64,000 bases of DNA, from positions 2,652,001 through 2,716,000 of the forward strand of contig NZ_CP166679.1 in the NCBI RefSeq assembly GCF_041320605.1, in the 5' to 3' direction. Under the pieces are notes generated by a model, which saw only the letters and a program-made list of their open reading frames with translations, was not told where the DNA came from and did not search any database. Positions 53,047 through 61,791 of this stretch are shown here, piece after piece; position 1 is the first letter of the stretch; each line of letters opens with the position of its first letter. The translations under genes and the position numbers were made by a program. This stretch comes from Arenibacter antarcticus (GTDB lineage Bacteria; Bacteroidota; Bacteroidia; Flavobacteriales; Flavobacteriaceae).

Positions 53047-53808
53047 ATGAAAATAGTTATATCGCCAGCAAAAACGTTGGATTTTGAAAGCAAATTACCA
53101 ATAAAGGAATACTCCCAACCACTATTTCTTGAAGAAGCCGCACGATTAAATAAAGTTTTACAGAAAAAAAAGCCCATTGCGCTGTCGGAATTAATGGGAA
53201 TTTCGGATAAATTGGCACAGCTTAACTGGGAGCGCAACCAAGAGTTTTCCATTCCCTTTACACCAGAAAATGCAAGGCCTGCCGTCTATGCCTTTAACGG
53301 GGACGTATACCAAGGTTTGGATGCGTATTCCATTGCTCCCGAAAAAATGACCCAACTCCAGGACCAGCTACGAATTTTATCAGGACTTTATGGTATTCTT
53401 AAACCATTGGATCTTATGCAGCCGTACAGACTGGAAATGGGCACCACCTTAAAGGTGGGGAGGAAAAAAAATCTGTACGAATTTTGGAAAAAACAACTTA
53501 CCGATCATTTGAATATGGAACTGCAAGACGAGGAGTTGTTTGTAAATTTGGCAAGCAATGAATATTTTGGTGCCGTGGATGAAAAAAAGCTAAAAGTACC
53601 CGTAATCACTCCAATATTTAAGGATTGGAAAAATGACAACTTAAAGGTGATTAGTTTTTTTGCCAAAAAAGCAAGGGGAACTATGGTTCGTTATTTATTG
53701 GAATCCAATGCCAAAACTTTGGAGGATGTTAAGGGTTTTGATCAAGAAGGTTATTTGTATAGTATGGAGCATACCTTGAAGGAAAATCAGCCAGTATTCA
53801 TCAGATAG
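53047..53808 (+). CDS. yaaA: Peroxide stress protein YaaA
   Basis: A 253-residue protein of the YaaA/DUF328 family: [17 protein letters not shown] at the start, [37 protein letters not shown] and [16 protein letters not shown]. In E. coli the family protects DNA by limiting free iron during peroxide stress. Length is typical. No peroxide-responsive operator can be identified upstream. It is preceded by a housekeeping operon and appears independent. Confidence 0.94.
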   Translation: MKIVISPAKTLDFESKLPIKEYSQPLFLEEAARLNKVLQKKKPIALSELMGISDKLAQLNWERNQEFSIPFTPENARPAVYAFNGDVYQGLDAYSIAPEKMTQLQDQLRILSGLYGILKPLDLMQPYRLEMGTTLKVGRKKNLYEFWKKQLTDHLNMELQDEELFVNLASNEYFGAVDEKKLKVPVITPIFKDWKNDNLKVISFFAKKARGTMVRYLLESNAKTLEDVKGFDQEGYLYSMEHTLKENQPVFIR

Positions 53809-53849
53809 AATATTTTCGCCAAAATATCGTTTTAAAGTTCATAGCAGTT

Positions 53850-53865
53850 TTTGTATAAATACAAA
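53850..53865. promoter_or_regulatory. Palindrome just before the lipoprotein gene start
   Basis: TTTGTAT-AA-ATACAAA is a near-perfect palindrome (7-base arms, 2-base centre) ending five bases before the ATG at 53871. It could be an operator or a hairpin that hides the start codon. Confidence 0.35.
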
Positions 53866-53870
53866 TAAAA

Positions 53871-54233
53871 ATGAAAAAATTCGGCTTACTAATTGCGTTT
53901 TTAATCTTATTAACAGGCTGTACTGATCGGGATGACGATCTTAGCGGGGTAAAGATTAGGGTGAAGAACGAAAGTAGTTTTAATTTTGATAAGGTACAGG
54001 TAGGCGAGGCAGCTATGCTACATACAAACATTGCTCCAGGAAATTTTTCGAGATATCTGGAGTATAAAACTGCTTATAACTATGCCTATATCAATATAAC
54101 TGTAGGGGATGAAAACTATATCTTACAGCCCATCGATTTTGTTGGTGAAACCCCGCTTCCAGAAGGCTTTTATACCTATGGCTTAAAGATTTCCGAAGAG
54201 GGAGAAGTAATTTTGAATTTTATGGTGGATTAG
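53871..54233 (+). CDS. Small lipoprotein of unknown function
   Basis: A 120-residue protein with a lipoprotein signal (MKKFGLLIAFLILLTGC; cysteine at 17), an acidic linker (TDRDDDLSG) and a single predicted beta-sandwich (VKIRVKNESSFNFDKVQVG, then FSRYLEYKTAYNYAYINI). I do not recognise the family with confidence. It stands alone between yaaA and the THX gene on the other strand. A short CGGTT/AACCG stem-loop lies after the stop codon. Confidence 0.7.
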   Translation: MKKFGLLIAFLILLTGCTDRDDDLSGVKIRVKNESSFNFDKVQVGEAAMLHTNIAPGNFSRYLEYKTAYNYAYINITVGDENYILQPIDFVGETPLPEGFYTYGLKISEEGEVILNFMVD

Positions 54234-54257
54234 CACTAAACGGTTCTTATAACCGAC

Positions 54258-54386
54258 TTATTTTTTTTTCTCCACATTAATTTTTTCTTCTATACTTGGC
54301 TTTCTTTTTATTTTGCGTTTCCGCCTTGTACCGTAAGTGCCGTTAATTATTTTACCCCTTTTAGATTTTTTATCTCCTTTGCCCAT
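54258..54386 (-). CDS. 30S ribosomal protein THX
   Basis: A 42-residue, strongly basic peptide read on the minus strand from the ATG at 54386 to the TAA at 54258-54260. The sequence begins MGKGDKKSKRGKIINGTYG, continues TRRKRKIKRKPSIEEKI and ends in lysines. The K-G-D-x-x-S/T-x-R-G-K-I-x-x-G-T-x-G-x-x-R core is diagnostic of bTHX, a small-subunit protein that binds the top of the 30S head. Bacteroidetes genomes often carry it as a tiny stand-alone gene, and its length explains why it is easily missed. A CGGTT/AACCG hairpin follows its stop codon on the minus strand. Confidence 0.9.
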   Translation of the reverse strand: MGKGDKKSKRGKIINGTYGTRRKRKIKRKPSIEEKINVEKKK

Positions 54387-54515
54387 AGCTTTCCAATTTT
54401 TATTTTCCTAAAAATAAATTATTAATTCTGTATTTCAAAGTTTTAAGGTATGACCTTATGCGATGGATTCCTATCGATTTACAACAAATTTCTTTAAATA
54501 TAACCTATTTTACTA

Positions 54516-54546
54516 TTGTCATCCTTGGGCTAAAATGCTAAGTTTG
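54516..54546 (+). promoter_or_regulatory. Predicted promoter of the pyruvate carboxylase gene
   Basis: TTG at 54516-54518, a 20-base spacer, then TAAGTTTG at 54539-54546. Both elements and spacing fit the Bacteroidetes primary promoter. The start codon is 47 bases downstream. Confidence 0.6.
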
Positions 54547-54593
54547 TGAGATAACCGATTGTTGGACCCAGCAATTCTAAAGAAAATATAGCT

Positions 54594-56060
54594 TTGAAAA
54601 TTAAAAAGGTATTAGTTGCAAATAGGGGAGAGATCGCTATACGTATTTTTAGGGCATGTGTAGAGATTGGGATTAAAACAGTTGGGGTGTATACTTATGA
54701 AGACCGTTATTCCCTACATCGATATAAAGCAGATGAAAGTTACCAGATTGGGGGCGATAACGAACCTTTAAAGCCTTATTTGGATATGGATGCCTTGATT
54801 AAGGTCGCCAAGGAAAATGAGGTGGACGCCATTCATCCAGGATATGGATTCTTATCTGAAAATGCCACTTTCGCACAAAAATGTGAGGACAACGGAATTA
54901 TTTTTGTCGGTCCCAAAGTCTCGGTATTAAAAGCTCTTGGTGATAAGATTACGGCCAAGGAAGTTGCTGTGGCCAATAATATTCCCATCATAAAAAGTAG
55001 TGATAGGGATTTGTCGGATATTGAGGTGGCACTTTCTGAAGCGGAACAAATAGGTTATCCCTTAATGTTAAAGGCTGCTTCTGGTGGTGGAGGACGTGGT
55101 ATGCGCGTAATCCGAACCGAGGAAGAGCTTAGAAAAGGATTTCCAGAAGCTAAACGGGAATCTTTAAATGCCTTTGGTGACGATACGGTATTCCTGGAGA
55201 AATTTGTGGAGAATCCCAAACATATAGAGATTCAAATCGTTGCGGATACCCATGGCAATATGGTGCATTTGTACGAGAGGGATTGTTCTGTACAAAGAAG
55301 ATATCAAAAGGTAATAGAATTTGCCCCATCCATAGGATTGCCACAGGATACCAAGGATAATTTGTATAAATATGCCATTGATATCTGCAAAGCAGTAGAC
55401 TACAATAATATAGGAACGGTGGAATTTTTGGTAGATGACGATGGCAGTATCTACTTTATTGAGGTAAACCCAAGGATACAGGTAGAGCATACGGTAACGG
55501 AAATGATTACCAATATAGACTTGGTTAAGGCCCAATTGTTTATTGCAGGCGGCTACAGATTATCGGATACCCAGATAAAAATACAAGATCAGGCCTCGAT
55601 CGTAGTCACGGGTTATGCCCTGCAATGTAGGATTACTACCGAAGATCCCGCTAACGATTTTAAACCAGATTATGGAGTGGTAACTACCTACCGTAGTGCT
55701 TCAGGTCTGGGAATCCGATTGGATGCCGGTAGTATCTATCAAGGGGTGGCAATTTCCCCATTTTTCGATTCCATGTTGGTAAAGGTGTCTGCCTTGAGTA
55801 GGACTTTGGATGGGTCTTGTCGTAAAATGAGAAGGGCCTTGGCTGAATTTCGTATCAGGGGGGTCAAGACCAATATGGCGTTTCTGGACAATATCTTAAA
55901 ACACCCCACTTTTAGAGAGGGTAAGGTAACGGTAAACTTTATTAATAACGAACCAGAGCTATTCCAATTTGTGGAGCCAAGGAATAGGGCCAATAAGTTA
56001 GTGGAATTCTTGGGCGAGGTTATTGTAAATGGGAATCCTGATGTAAAAAAAAATGGATAA
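54594..56060 (+). CDS. pyc: Pyruvate carboxylase, biotin carboxylase part (5' segment of a split gene)
   Basis: A 488-residue segment starting at a TTG (KIKKVLVANRGEIAIRIF). It contains a biotin-carboxylase N-domain, the ATP-grasp region (LKAASGGGGRGMRVI, EKFVENPKHIEIQIVAD, IYFIEVNPRIQVEHTVTE) and the C-domain (GYALQCRITTEDP). It ends with VNGNPDVKKNG and a stop. In single-chain pyruvate carboxylases this point continues directly into a linker and the carboxyltransferase domain. Here the frame breaks in nine adenines (56045-56053). Deleting one A restores VKK-MDKSHVFSKPKIP and a continuous chain of about 1150 residues, the normal enzyme length. The enzyme carboxylates pyruvate to oxaloacetate for anaplerosis and gluconeogenesis. 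Confidence 0.92.
   Translation: MKIKKVLVANRGEIAIRIFRACVEIGIKTVGVYTYEDRYSLHRYKADESYQIGGDNEPLKPYLDMDALIKVAKENEVDAIHPGYGFLSENATFAQKCEDNGIIFVGPKVSVLKALGDKITAKEVAVANNIPIIKSSDRDLSDIEVALSEAEQIGYPLMLKAASGGGGRGMRVIRTEEELRKGFPEAKRESLNAFGDDTVFLEKFVENPKHIEIQIVADTHGNMVHLYERDCSVQRRYQKVIEFAPSIGLPQDTKDNLYKYAIDICKAVDYNNIGTVEFLVDDDGSIYFIEVNPRIQVEHTVTEMITNIDLVKAQLFIAGGYRLSDTQIKIQDQASIVVTGYALQCRITTEDPANDFKPDYGVVTTYRSASGLGIRLDAGSIYQGVAISPFFDSMLVKVSALSRTLDGSCRKMRRALAEFRIRGVKTNMAFLDNILKHPTFREGKVTVNFINNEPELFQFVEPRNRANKLVEFLGEVIVNGNPDVKKNG
56045..56053 (+). other. A9 homopolymer at the pyruvate carboxylase frame break
   Basis: Nine consecutive adenines lie at the junction between the two reading frames. The first frame ends seven bases after the run; the second starts with the ATG whose A is the ninth base of the run. 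Such a run can be a sequencing or replication slip site, or can allow transcriptional slippage. Confidence 0.9.
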
Positions 56061-58047
56061 GAGCCATGTGTTTTCCAAACCAAAAATTCCCACCTTCCCC
56101 ATTGTGGAGGAATACCCAAAGGGAACCAAGGATTTATTGACCGAATTAGGTCCCGACCAATTTTCCATGTGGCTAAAAAATGAGAAGAAGGTCCATTTCA
56201 CCGATACTACCATGCGTGATGCTCACCAAAGTTTATTGGCAACACGGATGAGGACGTTAGACATGTTAAAGGTAGCTGAGGGATATGCCAAAAACCATCC
56301 AGAAATATTTAGTATGGAAGTTTGGGGAGGGGCCACCTTTGATGTTTGCCTTCGATTCTTACAGGAAAATCCTTGGGAGCGATTGGAATTGTTGCGAAAA
56401 GCCATGCCCAATATATTAATGCAAATGTTGATCAGGGGCTCCAATGGGGTTGGCTATACCGCCTATCCAGATAATTTGATAGAGCGATTTGTTGAGGAAT
56501 CATGGAAATCTGGGGTAGATATTTTTAGGATTTTTGATTCCCTCAATTGGATGAAATCCATCGCGCCCTGCATAGAATATGTCAGAACCAAAACAGGAGG
56601 CCTGGCAGAAGGCTCACTTTGTTACACTGGTGATATATTAGATCCCACAAAATCGAAATACAATTTAAAGTATTATGTGCAATTGGCCAAGGATATTGAA
56701 AATGCTGGAGCCCATATTTTAGGGGTCAAGGATATGGCGGGATTGTTAAAGCCTTATGCGGCCTACGAATTAATATCGGCCTTAAAGTCCGAGATTAATA
56801 TCCCCATACATCTTCATACGCATGATACCTCCTCTACCCAGGCGGCTATGTACCTAAAGGCTATTGAGGCTGGGGTAGATGTTGTAGACGTGGCATTGGG
56901 CGGTATGTCTGGACTTACTTCCCAACCCAATTTTAATTCTGTTGTGGAAATGTTGCGTTTCCAAGAAAGAGAAAATAGTTTGAATACCGATAAATTGGCA
57001 GAATATTCCAACTATTGGGAAACCGTACGGAATTATTATTACACGTTTGAATCCGGATTAAAATCAGGGACTGGGGAAGTGTATAAGCACGAGATTCCTG
57101 GCGGACAATATTCTAACCTAAAGGGGCAGGCTATAGCTTTGGGCTTAGAGGATAAGTTTCCCGAAGTCACCAAAATGTACGGGGAGGTAAATCAACTTTT
57201 TGGAGATATTATAAAGGTAACCCCCAGTTCCAAGGTGGTAGGGGATATGGCCCAATATATGATTGCCAATAACCTTACTGTATCGGATATCTTGGAAAAC
57301 GGAGAATCTATTTCCTTTCCACAATCTGTAATTGGTTATTTTAAGGGCGATTTAGGTCAGCCGGAAGGAGGTTTTCCAAAAGAATTGCAAAAAATGGTGC
57401 TTAAAGATCAACAAGCCTTTACGGATAGACCAAATGCCCACTTGGAAGCTATTGATTTTGATAGGGAATTTGCGGACTTTAAAAGAAAATTTAACGCTGG
57501 AATGGGGCGTGAATTGCTGATAACCGATTTTCTTTCCTATAAGCTATATCCAAAAGTATTTACCGATGCCTACAACAACCATGTGAAGTATGGCAATGTT
57601 ATGAATATCCCTACCAAGAATTTCTTTTACGGGATGGAAGTGGGAGAGGAGATCATTGTGGAATTGGATCGGGGTAAGAATATTTTGGTCTCACTTATGT
57701 TACGAGGGGAACCGGACGATGCCGGAAATGTGAGTATCTACTTTAAGGTAAATGGACAATTGCGAAATGTAATGATTAAAGATAGATCTGTTAAAGTGAA
57801 TAAAGTAGAAAATGTTAAGGTGGATGCCGCTGATGTAAATCAGATTGGAGCCCCCTTACAAGGCCTGCTATCTAGCGTACTGGTAAAGAAAAATCAAGAA
57901 GTGAAAAAAAATCAGCCACTTTTCGTTATCGAAGCTATGAAAATGGAAACCACAGTAACCGCTACCCAGGAAGGGGTGGTAGATAGAATACAATTGAAGG
58001 GGGGCACTTTGGTAAATTCGGAGGACCTTGTGCTTGTATTAAAATGA
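56053..58047 (+). CDS. pyc: Pyruvate carboxylase, carboxyltransferase and biotin-carrier part (3' segment of a split gene)
   Basis: A 664-residue segment opening at the ATG that overlaps the previous stop by eight bases. The first 45 residues (SKPKIPTFPIVEEYPKGTKDLL, then WLKNEKKV) are the linker seen only in single-chain pyruvate carboxylases. The carboxyltransferase domain starts at FTDTTMRDAHQSLLATRMRT and includes MEVWGGATFDVCLRFL and HLHTHDTSSTQAAMYLKA. The C-terminal biotin domain has K630 in IEAMKMETT. Separate PycB proteins normally lack the linker, which supports a broken single chain over a true two-subunit enzyme. BirA (42.7 kb) would biotinylate K630. Confidence 0.92.
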   Translation: MDKSHVFSKPKIPTFPIVEEYPKGTKDLLTELGPDQFSMWLKNEKKVHFTDTTMRDAHQSLLATRMRTLDMLKVAEGYAKNHPEIFSMEVWGGATFDVCLRFLQENPWERLELLRKAMPNILMQMLIRGSNGVGYTAYPDNLIERFVEESWKSGVDIFRIFDSLNWMKSIAPCIEYVRTKTGGLAEGSLCYTGDILDPTKSKYNLKYYVQLAKDIENAGAHILGVKDMAGLLKPYAAYELISALKSEINIPIHLHTHDTSSTQAAMYLKAIEAGVDVVDVALGGMSGLTSQPNFNSVVEMLRFQERENSLNTDKLAEYSNYWETVRNYYYTFESGLKSGTGEVYKHEIPGGQYSNLKGQAIALGLEDKFPEVTKMYGEVNQLFGDIIKVTPSSKVVGDMAQYMIANNLTVSDILENGESISFPQSVIGYFKGDLGQPEGGFPKELQKMVLKDQQAFTDRPNAHLEAIDFDREFADFKRKFNAGMGRELLITDFLSYKLYPKVFTDAYNNHVKYGNVMNIPTKNFFYGMEVGEEIIVELDRGKNILVSLMLRGEPDDAGNVSIYFKVNGQLRNVMIKDRSVKVNKVENVKVDAADVNQIGAPLQGLLSSVLVKKNQEVKKNQPLFVIEAMKMETTVTATQEGVVDRIQLKGGTLVNSEDLVLVLK

Positions 58048-58079
58048 TAGTCCAATTACCCCTAACCGGATCATATAGA

Positions 58080-58087
58080 TAATTTTG
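58080..58087 (+). promoter_or_regulatory. Predicted -7 box of the UDG-family gene
   Basis: TAATTTTG matches TAnnTTTG and lies 18 bases before the TTG start at 58106. The box sits in the short gap after pyruvate carboxylase. Confidence 0.4.
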
Positions 58088-58105
58088 TAAAATTCAATTA
58101 TTCTT

Positions 58106-58807
58106 TTGACATCAAAAACCTTTCTACATACCCATCCCTATGAACCATTTTTGTTTCCGGAGGCCACAAAGCTGATTGTAGGGACCTTACCGCCGCCTAG
58201 GTTTACCATTGGGGATCTAAAGGAAGGTGATGTCGATTTTTGCTATGGCAGCAGGGATGGTCAATTATGGCCAATACTAAACCAGATTTTTGGACTGGGG
58301 CTCGCTTTTGAGACCACAGAGCAAGCCGTACAGCAGCGGCAGGATTTTCTACGACAGCGTCATATTGGTATATGCGATATTGTAAAGAGTGCTGAGCGTA
58401 TAAAGATTGACGCCTCGGATCTTGGATTGCAAAATATTGAATTGAGAAACATTTTCGAGTATCTAGAGCAGTATCCTAAAATAGATACATTATTGTTTAC
58501 TGGGGGGAATAGTAAAAATGGTCCTGAATATTTTTTTAGAAGGTATATCAGGGAGTTTGGGGTAAAGTTAACATTAGTATCCGATCAAATTCCCCGGATT
58601 CATGAATTTGTACTACCCCAACCGGACATCGTTCAGGGTCATACTTTGGATGTAAGGAGGGTGATTAGGACTGTATCCCTTACAGCGCCCTCTGGCGCAG
58701 CCAATAGAGCGGTAGGAAGTATGGAGGCCTATAAAGTAATGAAGGCAAAAAATCCTGAAATCAATACGATCGATTTCAGGGTTTTACAGTATCAGAAGTT
58801 TTTTTAA
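58106..58807 (+). CDS. Uracil-DNA glycosylase superfamily protein
   Basis: A 233-residue protein from a TTG start (MTSKTFLHTHPYEPF), the most upstream in-frame start. The UDG fold is suggested by LIVGTLPPPRF near the N-terminus, which replaces the canonical water-activating G-Q-D-P-Y motif, by FCYGSRDGQLWPIL, and by LLFTGGNSKNGPEYFF with TAPSGAANRAVGS near the C-terminus. Bacteroidetes carry this as a family distinct from Ung and MUG. Whether it removes uracil or another lesion is unknown. No other repair gene is adjacent. Confidence 0.75.
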   Translation: MTSKTFLHTHPYEPFLFPEATKLIVGTLPPPRFTIGDLKEGDVDFCYGSRDGQLWPILNQIFGLGLAFETTEQAVQQRQDFLRQRHIGICDIVKSAERIKIDASDLGLQNIELRNIFEYLEQYPKIDTLLFTGGNSKNGPEYFFRRYIREFGVKLTLVSDQIPRIHEFVLPQPDIVQGHTLDVRRVIRTVSLTAPSGAANRAVGSMEAYKVMKAKNPEINTIDFRVLQYQKFF

Positions 58808-58904
58808 TTCCCATGTCTTTTGTTGTATGGATTTCTTCATAACGTATTAAAACGACAGGGTAAATTCACTTAGCGGATCAATAAATATCTAATATGGGAG
58901 CTTG

Positions 58905-59312
58905 TTAATGGTCAAGTTTTATTTTCAGTGAAACTGCTGGATATGCCTTTGCAGTAACCAAGCTTTCTTCAGATGAATAAATAGGTTTATAGTCAAATGT
59001 AATAGACATTGCTGTCTTCTTATTTTTGGCTGCACTGATAAAATATGGTATACTGGCCAGATTGGCCACTATACCCGTTATGCCAATAATGCCAGCTATG
59101 TCCGTGGTACTACTGGAGCTACTATCCCAACTAGCGTCGAATGCAGCTAGCCCTCCAATGGCCATAGCTGTTCCTCCGCCTAGTAGAACCCATGCTGCGG
59201 TGTTTTGTTTTTTACTTTTTTGTAAAAAATAATCTTTGGAGAATTCTTTAGTCTGACCCGTTAAAATGGAACTGACAAGTAGTAATGCAAAAAGTAAACG
59301 AATTTTTTTCAT
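58905..59312 (-). CDS. Small secreted or membrane protein of unknown function
   Basis: About 135 residues from the ATG at 59312 (MKKIRLLFALLLVSSILTGQ); a longer start at 59345 precedes a signal peptide and is less likely. After the signal peptide there are two hydrophobic stretches (AAWVLLGGGTAMAIGGLAAF and DIAGIIGITGIVANLASIPYFI) with serine-rich spacing (SSSSS). The C-terminus is a short strand-rich tail (FDYKPIY, YPAVSLKIKLDH). The glycine-rich membrane part resembles Bacteroidetes proteins of unknown role. No operon partner is apparent. Confidence 0.6.
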   Translation of the reverse strand: MKKIRLLFALLLVSSILTGQTKEFSKDYFLQKSKKQNTAAWVLLGGGTAMAIGGLAAFDASWDSSSSSTTDIAGIIGITGIVANLASIPYFISAAKNKKTAMSITFDYKPIYSSEESLVTAKAYPAVSLKIKLDH

Positions 59313-59565
59313 GGCATCGTTATAAATGACAATCAGGATATTCATCTTATAAAGGGGATAACTACTTTTTTAAGGCATTAAGGAGCTAATAGTTAGTGGT
59401 TTGATGTGTTAAAGTTAGATGTTAATTGCGGATAATCAATCTGTCTAATAGTTAAATTATTGGCAAGGTCAATACGTAATTTTAGACCAACTACATAACC
59501 GTTTAAGTAGCAGGTCCTCACTGCGAAAGGAGGAATCCAAAAATGCTATATAAATACGTTTAAAC

Positions 59566-59784
59566 TTACTTTTTTATAATTTTCACTACCAGTAATCTGA
59601 TCAATAAAACAAACGGAAATCCATGAAAGATAAAGTCAAACCAATCCATTGGCTGCATTCCCTTGGCGCCACCCCAAACCCACTTTAGTTTACCAAAAAA
59701 ATGTGGTTCAGGAAAGAAGGGCGCCAAGCCTAGAGTTAGACAAAGGAGCGCTATTAATTTCCAATTATTGAGGAGTTCTTTCAT
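59566..59784 (-). CDS. Small membrane protein at the end of the trp operon
   Basis: A 72-residue protein with two hydrophobic helices (LLNNWKLIALLCLTLGLAPFF and FIFHGFPFVLLIRLLVVKII) joined by a loop of proline, tryptophan and glycine (PEPHFFGKLKWVWGGAKGMQPMDW). It starts inside trpA (4-base overlap, ATGA type), so it is translated with it. Flavobacterial genomes often have this small protein after trpA, sometimes mislabelled as an RND transporter. Function is unknown; a role in tryptophan metabolism is only suggested by linkage. Confidence 0.75.
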   Translation of the reverse strand: MKELLNNWKLIALLCLTLGLAPFFPEPHFFGKLKWVWGGAKGMQPMDWFDFIFHGFPFVLLIRLLVVKIIKK

Positions 59785-60551
59785 TTTTCACTAATGATTT
59801 GCTTTACAAAATTCCCAATGTTGTTGGTGCCGTTTTTGGTGATGTATTTAATAAATGCCGAGCCAATAATGGCACCTTTTGCCCATTTAGTAGCCTGCTG
59901 GAAAGTTTCGGAATTACTAATCCCAAACCCAATTATCTGAGGTGATATTAATTCCATCTTCGCAATTCTTTGAAAATAGGATTCCTGAACGGTACCAAAG
60001 CCATCGGACGAACCGGTGACGCTAGCAGAACTCACCATATATATGAATCCCTCAGAGGCCTTGTCTATTTGCGCAATACGCGCGTCACTGGTCTGTGGAG
60101 TGATTAGGAAAACATTTATTAATCCGTATTTTTTAAAAATAGCCTCATAGTGCTCCTGATATACATCTAACGGCAGGTCCGGTAAAATAAGTCCATCTAT
60201 ACCTACTTCCTGACATTTTTTGCAGAACGCTTCTACTCCATATTGTAAAATGGGATTAAAATACGCCATAATAATCAGGGGTATATTAACCGATGACCTT
60301 ATATCTTTTAATTGCTCGAATAAAACTGTAGTAGTCATTCCATTTTTCAGGGCTTGGGTAGAACTAGCCTGTATGGTAGGGCCATCGGCCAAGGGATCGC
60401 TAAATGGCAATCCGATCTCTATCATATCAACCCCATTGCTTTCCAAATCCTGAATTATTTTGGCAGTATCGTTCAAATTCGGATATCCTGCTGTAAAATA
60501 TATGGAGAATAATTTTTTATCCGATTGTAATTGGTGTTGTATTCTGTTCAT
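59781..60551 (-). CDS. trpA: Tryptophan synthase alpha chain
   Basis: A 256-residue TIM-barrel enzyme that splits indole-3-glycerol phosphate to indole. The catalytic E45 and D56 lie in DMIEIGLPFSDPLADGPTIQ. The segments GLILPDLPLD, FIYMVSSASVTGS and GFGISNSE are all typical of the alpha subunit. Length is slightly short but complete. It is followed by a 4-base overlap with a small membrane protein and preceded by trpB with a 49-base gap. Confidence 0.96.
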   Translation of the reverse strand: MNRIQHQLQSDKKLFSIYFTAGYPNLNDTAKIIQDLESNGVDMIEIGLPFSDPLADGPTIQASSTQALKNGMTTTVLFEQLKDIRSSVNIPLIIMAYFNPILQYGVEAFCKKCQEVGIDGLILPDLPLDVYQEHYEAIFKKYGLINVFLITPQTSDARIAQIDKASEGFIYMVSSASVTGSSDGFGTVQESYFQRIAKMELISPQIIGFGISNSETFQQATKWAKGAIIGSAFIKYITKNGTNNIGNFVKQIISEK

Positions 60552-60600
60552 ACCAAATGTATTTTTAGTTTTCCCTCAAAGGGGGAATGATATTCCAAAC

Positions 60601-61782
60601 TTATAGCTCGAAGTATTTTATATAGGTACTTAAATCCTTATCACCCCGTCCAGAAAGGTTAATAACAACCACGTCATTGGGTTTAAAGGCTCTTGTTTTT
60701 AAAATAGCAAAGGCGTGGGACGATTCTATTGCCGGAATTATACCTTCCAATTTAGAGAGTTCCATTCCCGCTTGCATGGCCTCGTCATCTGTTACTGGGA
60801 TAAATTCTGCCCTCCCAGTTTTATACAGATGGGCATGCATAGGTCCAACACCTGGATAGTCTAATCCGGCAGAGATAGAATAGGGCTCTGTAATCTGTCC
60901 ATCAGGAGTCTGCATCAGAAGAGTTTTGCATCCATGAATAATTCCCTCTTTTCCCAATACTGATGTTGCTGCACTTTCACCACTCTCTACGCCTTTTCCT
61001 GCAGCTTCTACCGCAATAATACCCACTTCCTCTTCGTGAAGGAAATGATAGAAGGTGCCTGCGGCATTACTTCCCCCTCCAACGCAGGCCACTACATAAT
61101 CAGGATTTTCCTTGCCTTCCTGTTCTTTTAGCTGCCATTTGATCTCTTCAGAAATAATGGACTGGAATCTGGTGACCATATCTGGGTAAGGGTGTGGGCC
61201 AATGGCAGAACCTATAATATAATGAGTGTCCACAGGATTATTGATCCAATCTCTAATTGCTTCATTGGTAGCGTCTTTTAGGGTCCGACTCCCAGATAGG
61301 GCCGGCCTAACCTCTGCACCCAGCATTTTCATTCTAGCCACATTGGGGGCCTGGCGCGCAATATCAATCTCTCCCATATATACTATACACTCCATACCCA
61401 TGAGGGCACATACGGTAGCAGTAGCCACCCCATGCTGTCCTGCACCAGTCTCCGCAATTATCCTAGTCTTGCCCAAGCGCTTCGCCATTAAGATCTGCCC
61501 TACCGTATTGTTAACCTTATGGGCCCCGGTATGGTTAAGGTCTTCGCGCTTTAAATATATTTTAGTGTTGTACTTTTCCGAAAGGCGTTTGGCGAAATAT
61601 AAGGGGGAAGGTCTACCTACATAATTTTTTAATAATTGATCGAACTCTGCCTTAAAGGAAGGTTCTGCCATCACCTTTAAATACTGCTGCCTAAGATTTT
61701 CTACATTGGGATAGAGCATTTCGGGTATAAATGCCCCTCCAAATTCGCCGTAATATCCTTTTTCGTCAACGTTGTAATTCAT
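60601..61782 (-). CDS. trpB: Tryptophan synthase beta chain
   Basis: A 393-residue PLP enzyme that joins indole to serine. The PLP lysine is K89 in [14 protein letters not shown]. The glycine loop [15 protein letters not shown] binds the PLP phosphate. [17 protein letters not shown] and [17 protein letters not shown] are family-specific. It is separated from trpF by 60 bases that contain the heptad repeat and a hairpin. Confidence 0.97.
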   Translation of the reverse strand: MNYNVDEKGYYGEFGGAFIPEMLYPNVENLRQQYLKVMAEPSFKAEFDQLLKNYVGRPSPLYFAKRLSEKYNTKIYLKREDLNHTGAHKVNNTVGQILMAKRLGKTRIIAETGAGQHGVATATVCALMGMECIVYMGEIDIARQAPNVARMKMLGAEVRPALSGSRTLKDATNEAIRDWINNPVDTHYIIGSAIGPHPYPDMVTRFQSIISEEIKWQLKEQEGKENPDYVVACVGGGSNAAGTFYHFLHEEEVGIIAVEAAGKGVESGESAATSVLGKEGIIHGCKTLLMQTPDGQITEPYSISAGLDYPGVGPMHAHLYKTGRAEFIPVTDDEAMQAGMELSKLEGIIPAIESSHAFAILKTRAFKPNDVVVINLSGRGDKDLSTYIKYFEL

Positions 61783-61791
61783 GGTTATTAT

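Noticed and set aside
53946-54031. 76-residue minus-strand ORF (53801-54031) over the small lipoprotein gene
   Set aside because: It opposes a gene with a clear lipobox and covers its signal sequence; no domain is visible.
59313-59565. Gap between the small secreted protein and the trp-linked membrane protein considered as RNA gene
   Set aside because: No stable hairpins, promoter box or ORF were seen in these 253 bases.
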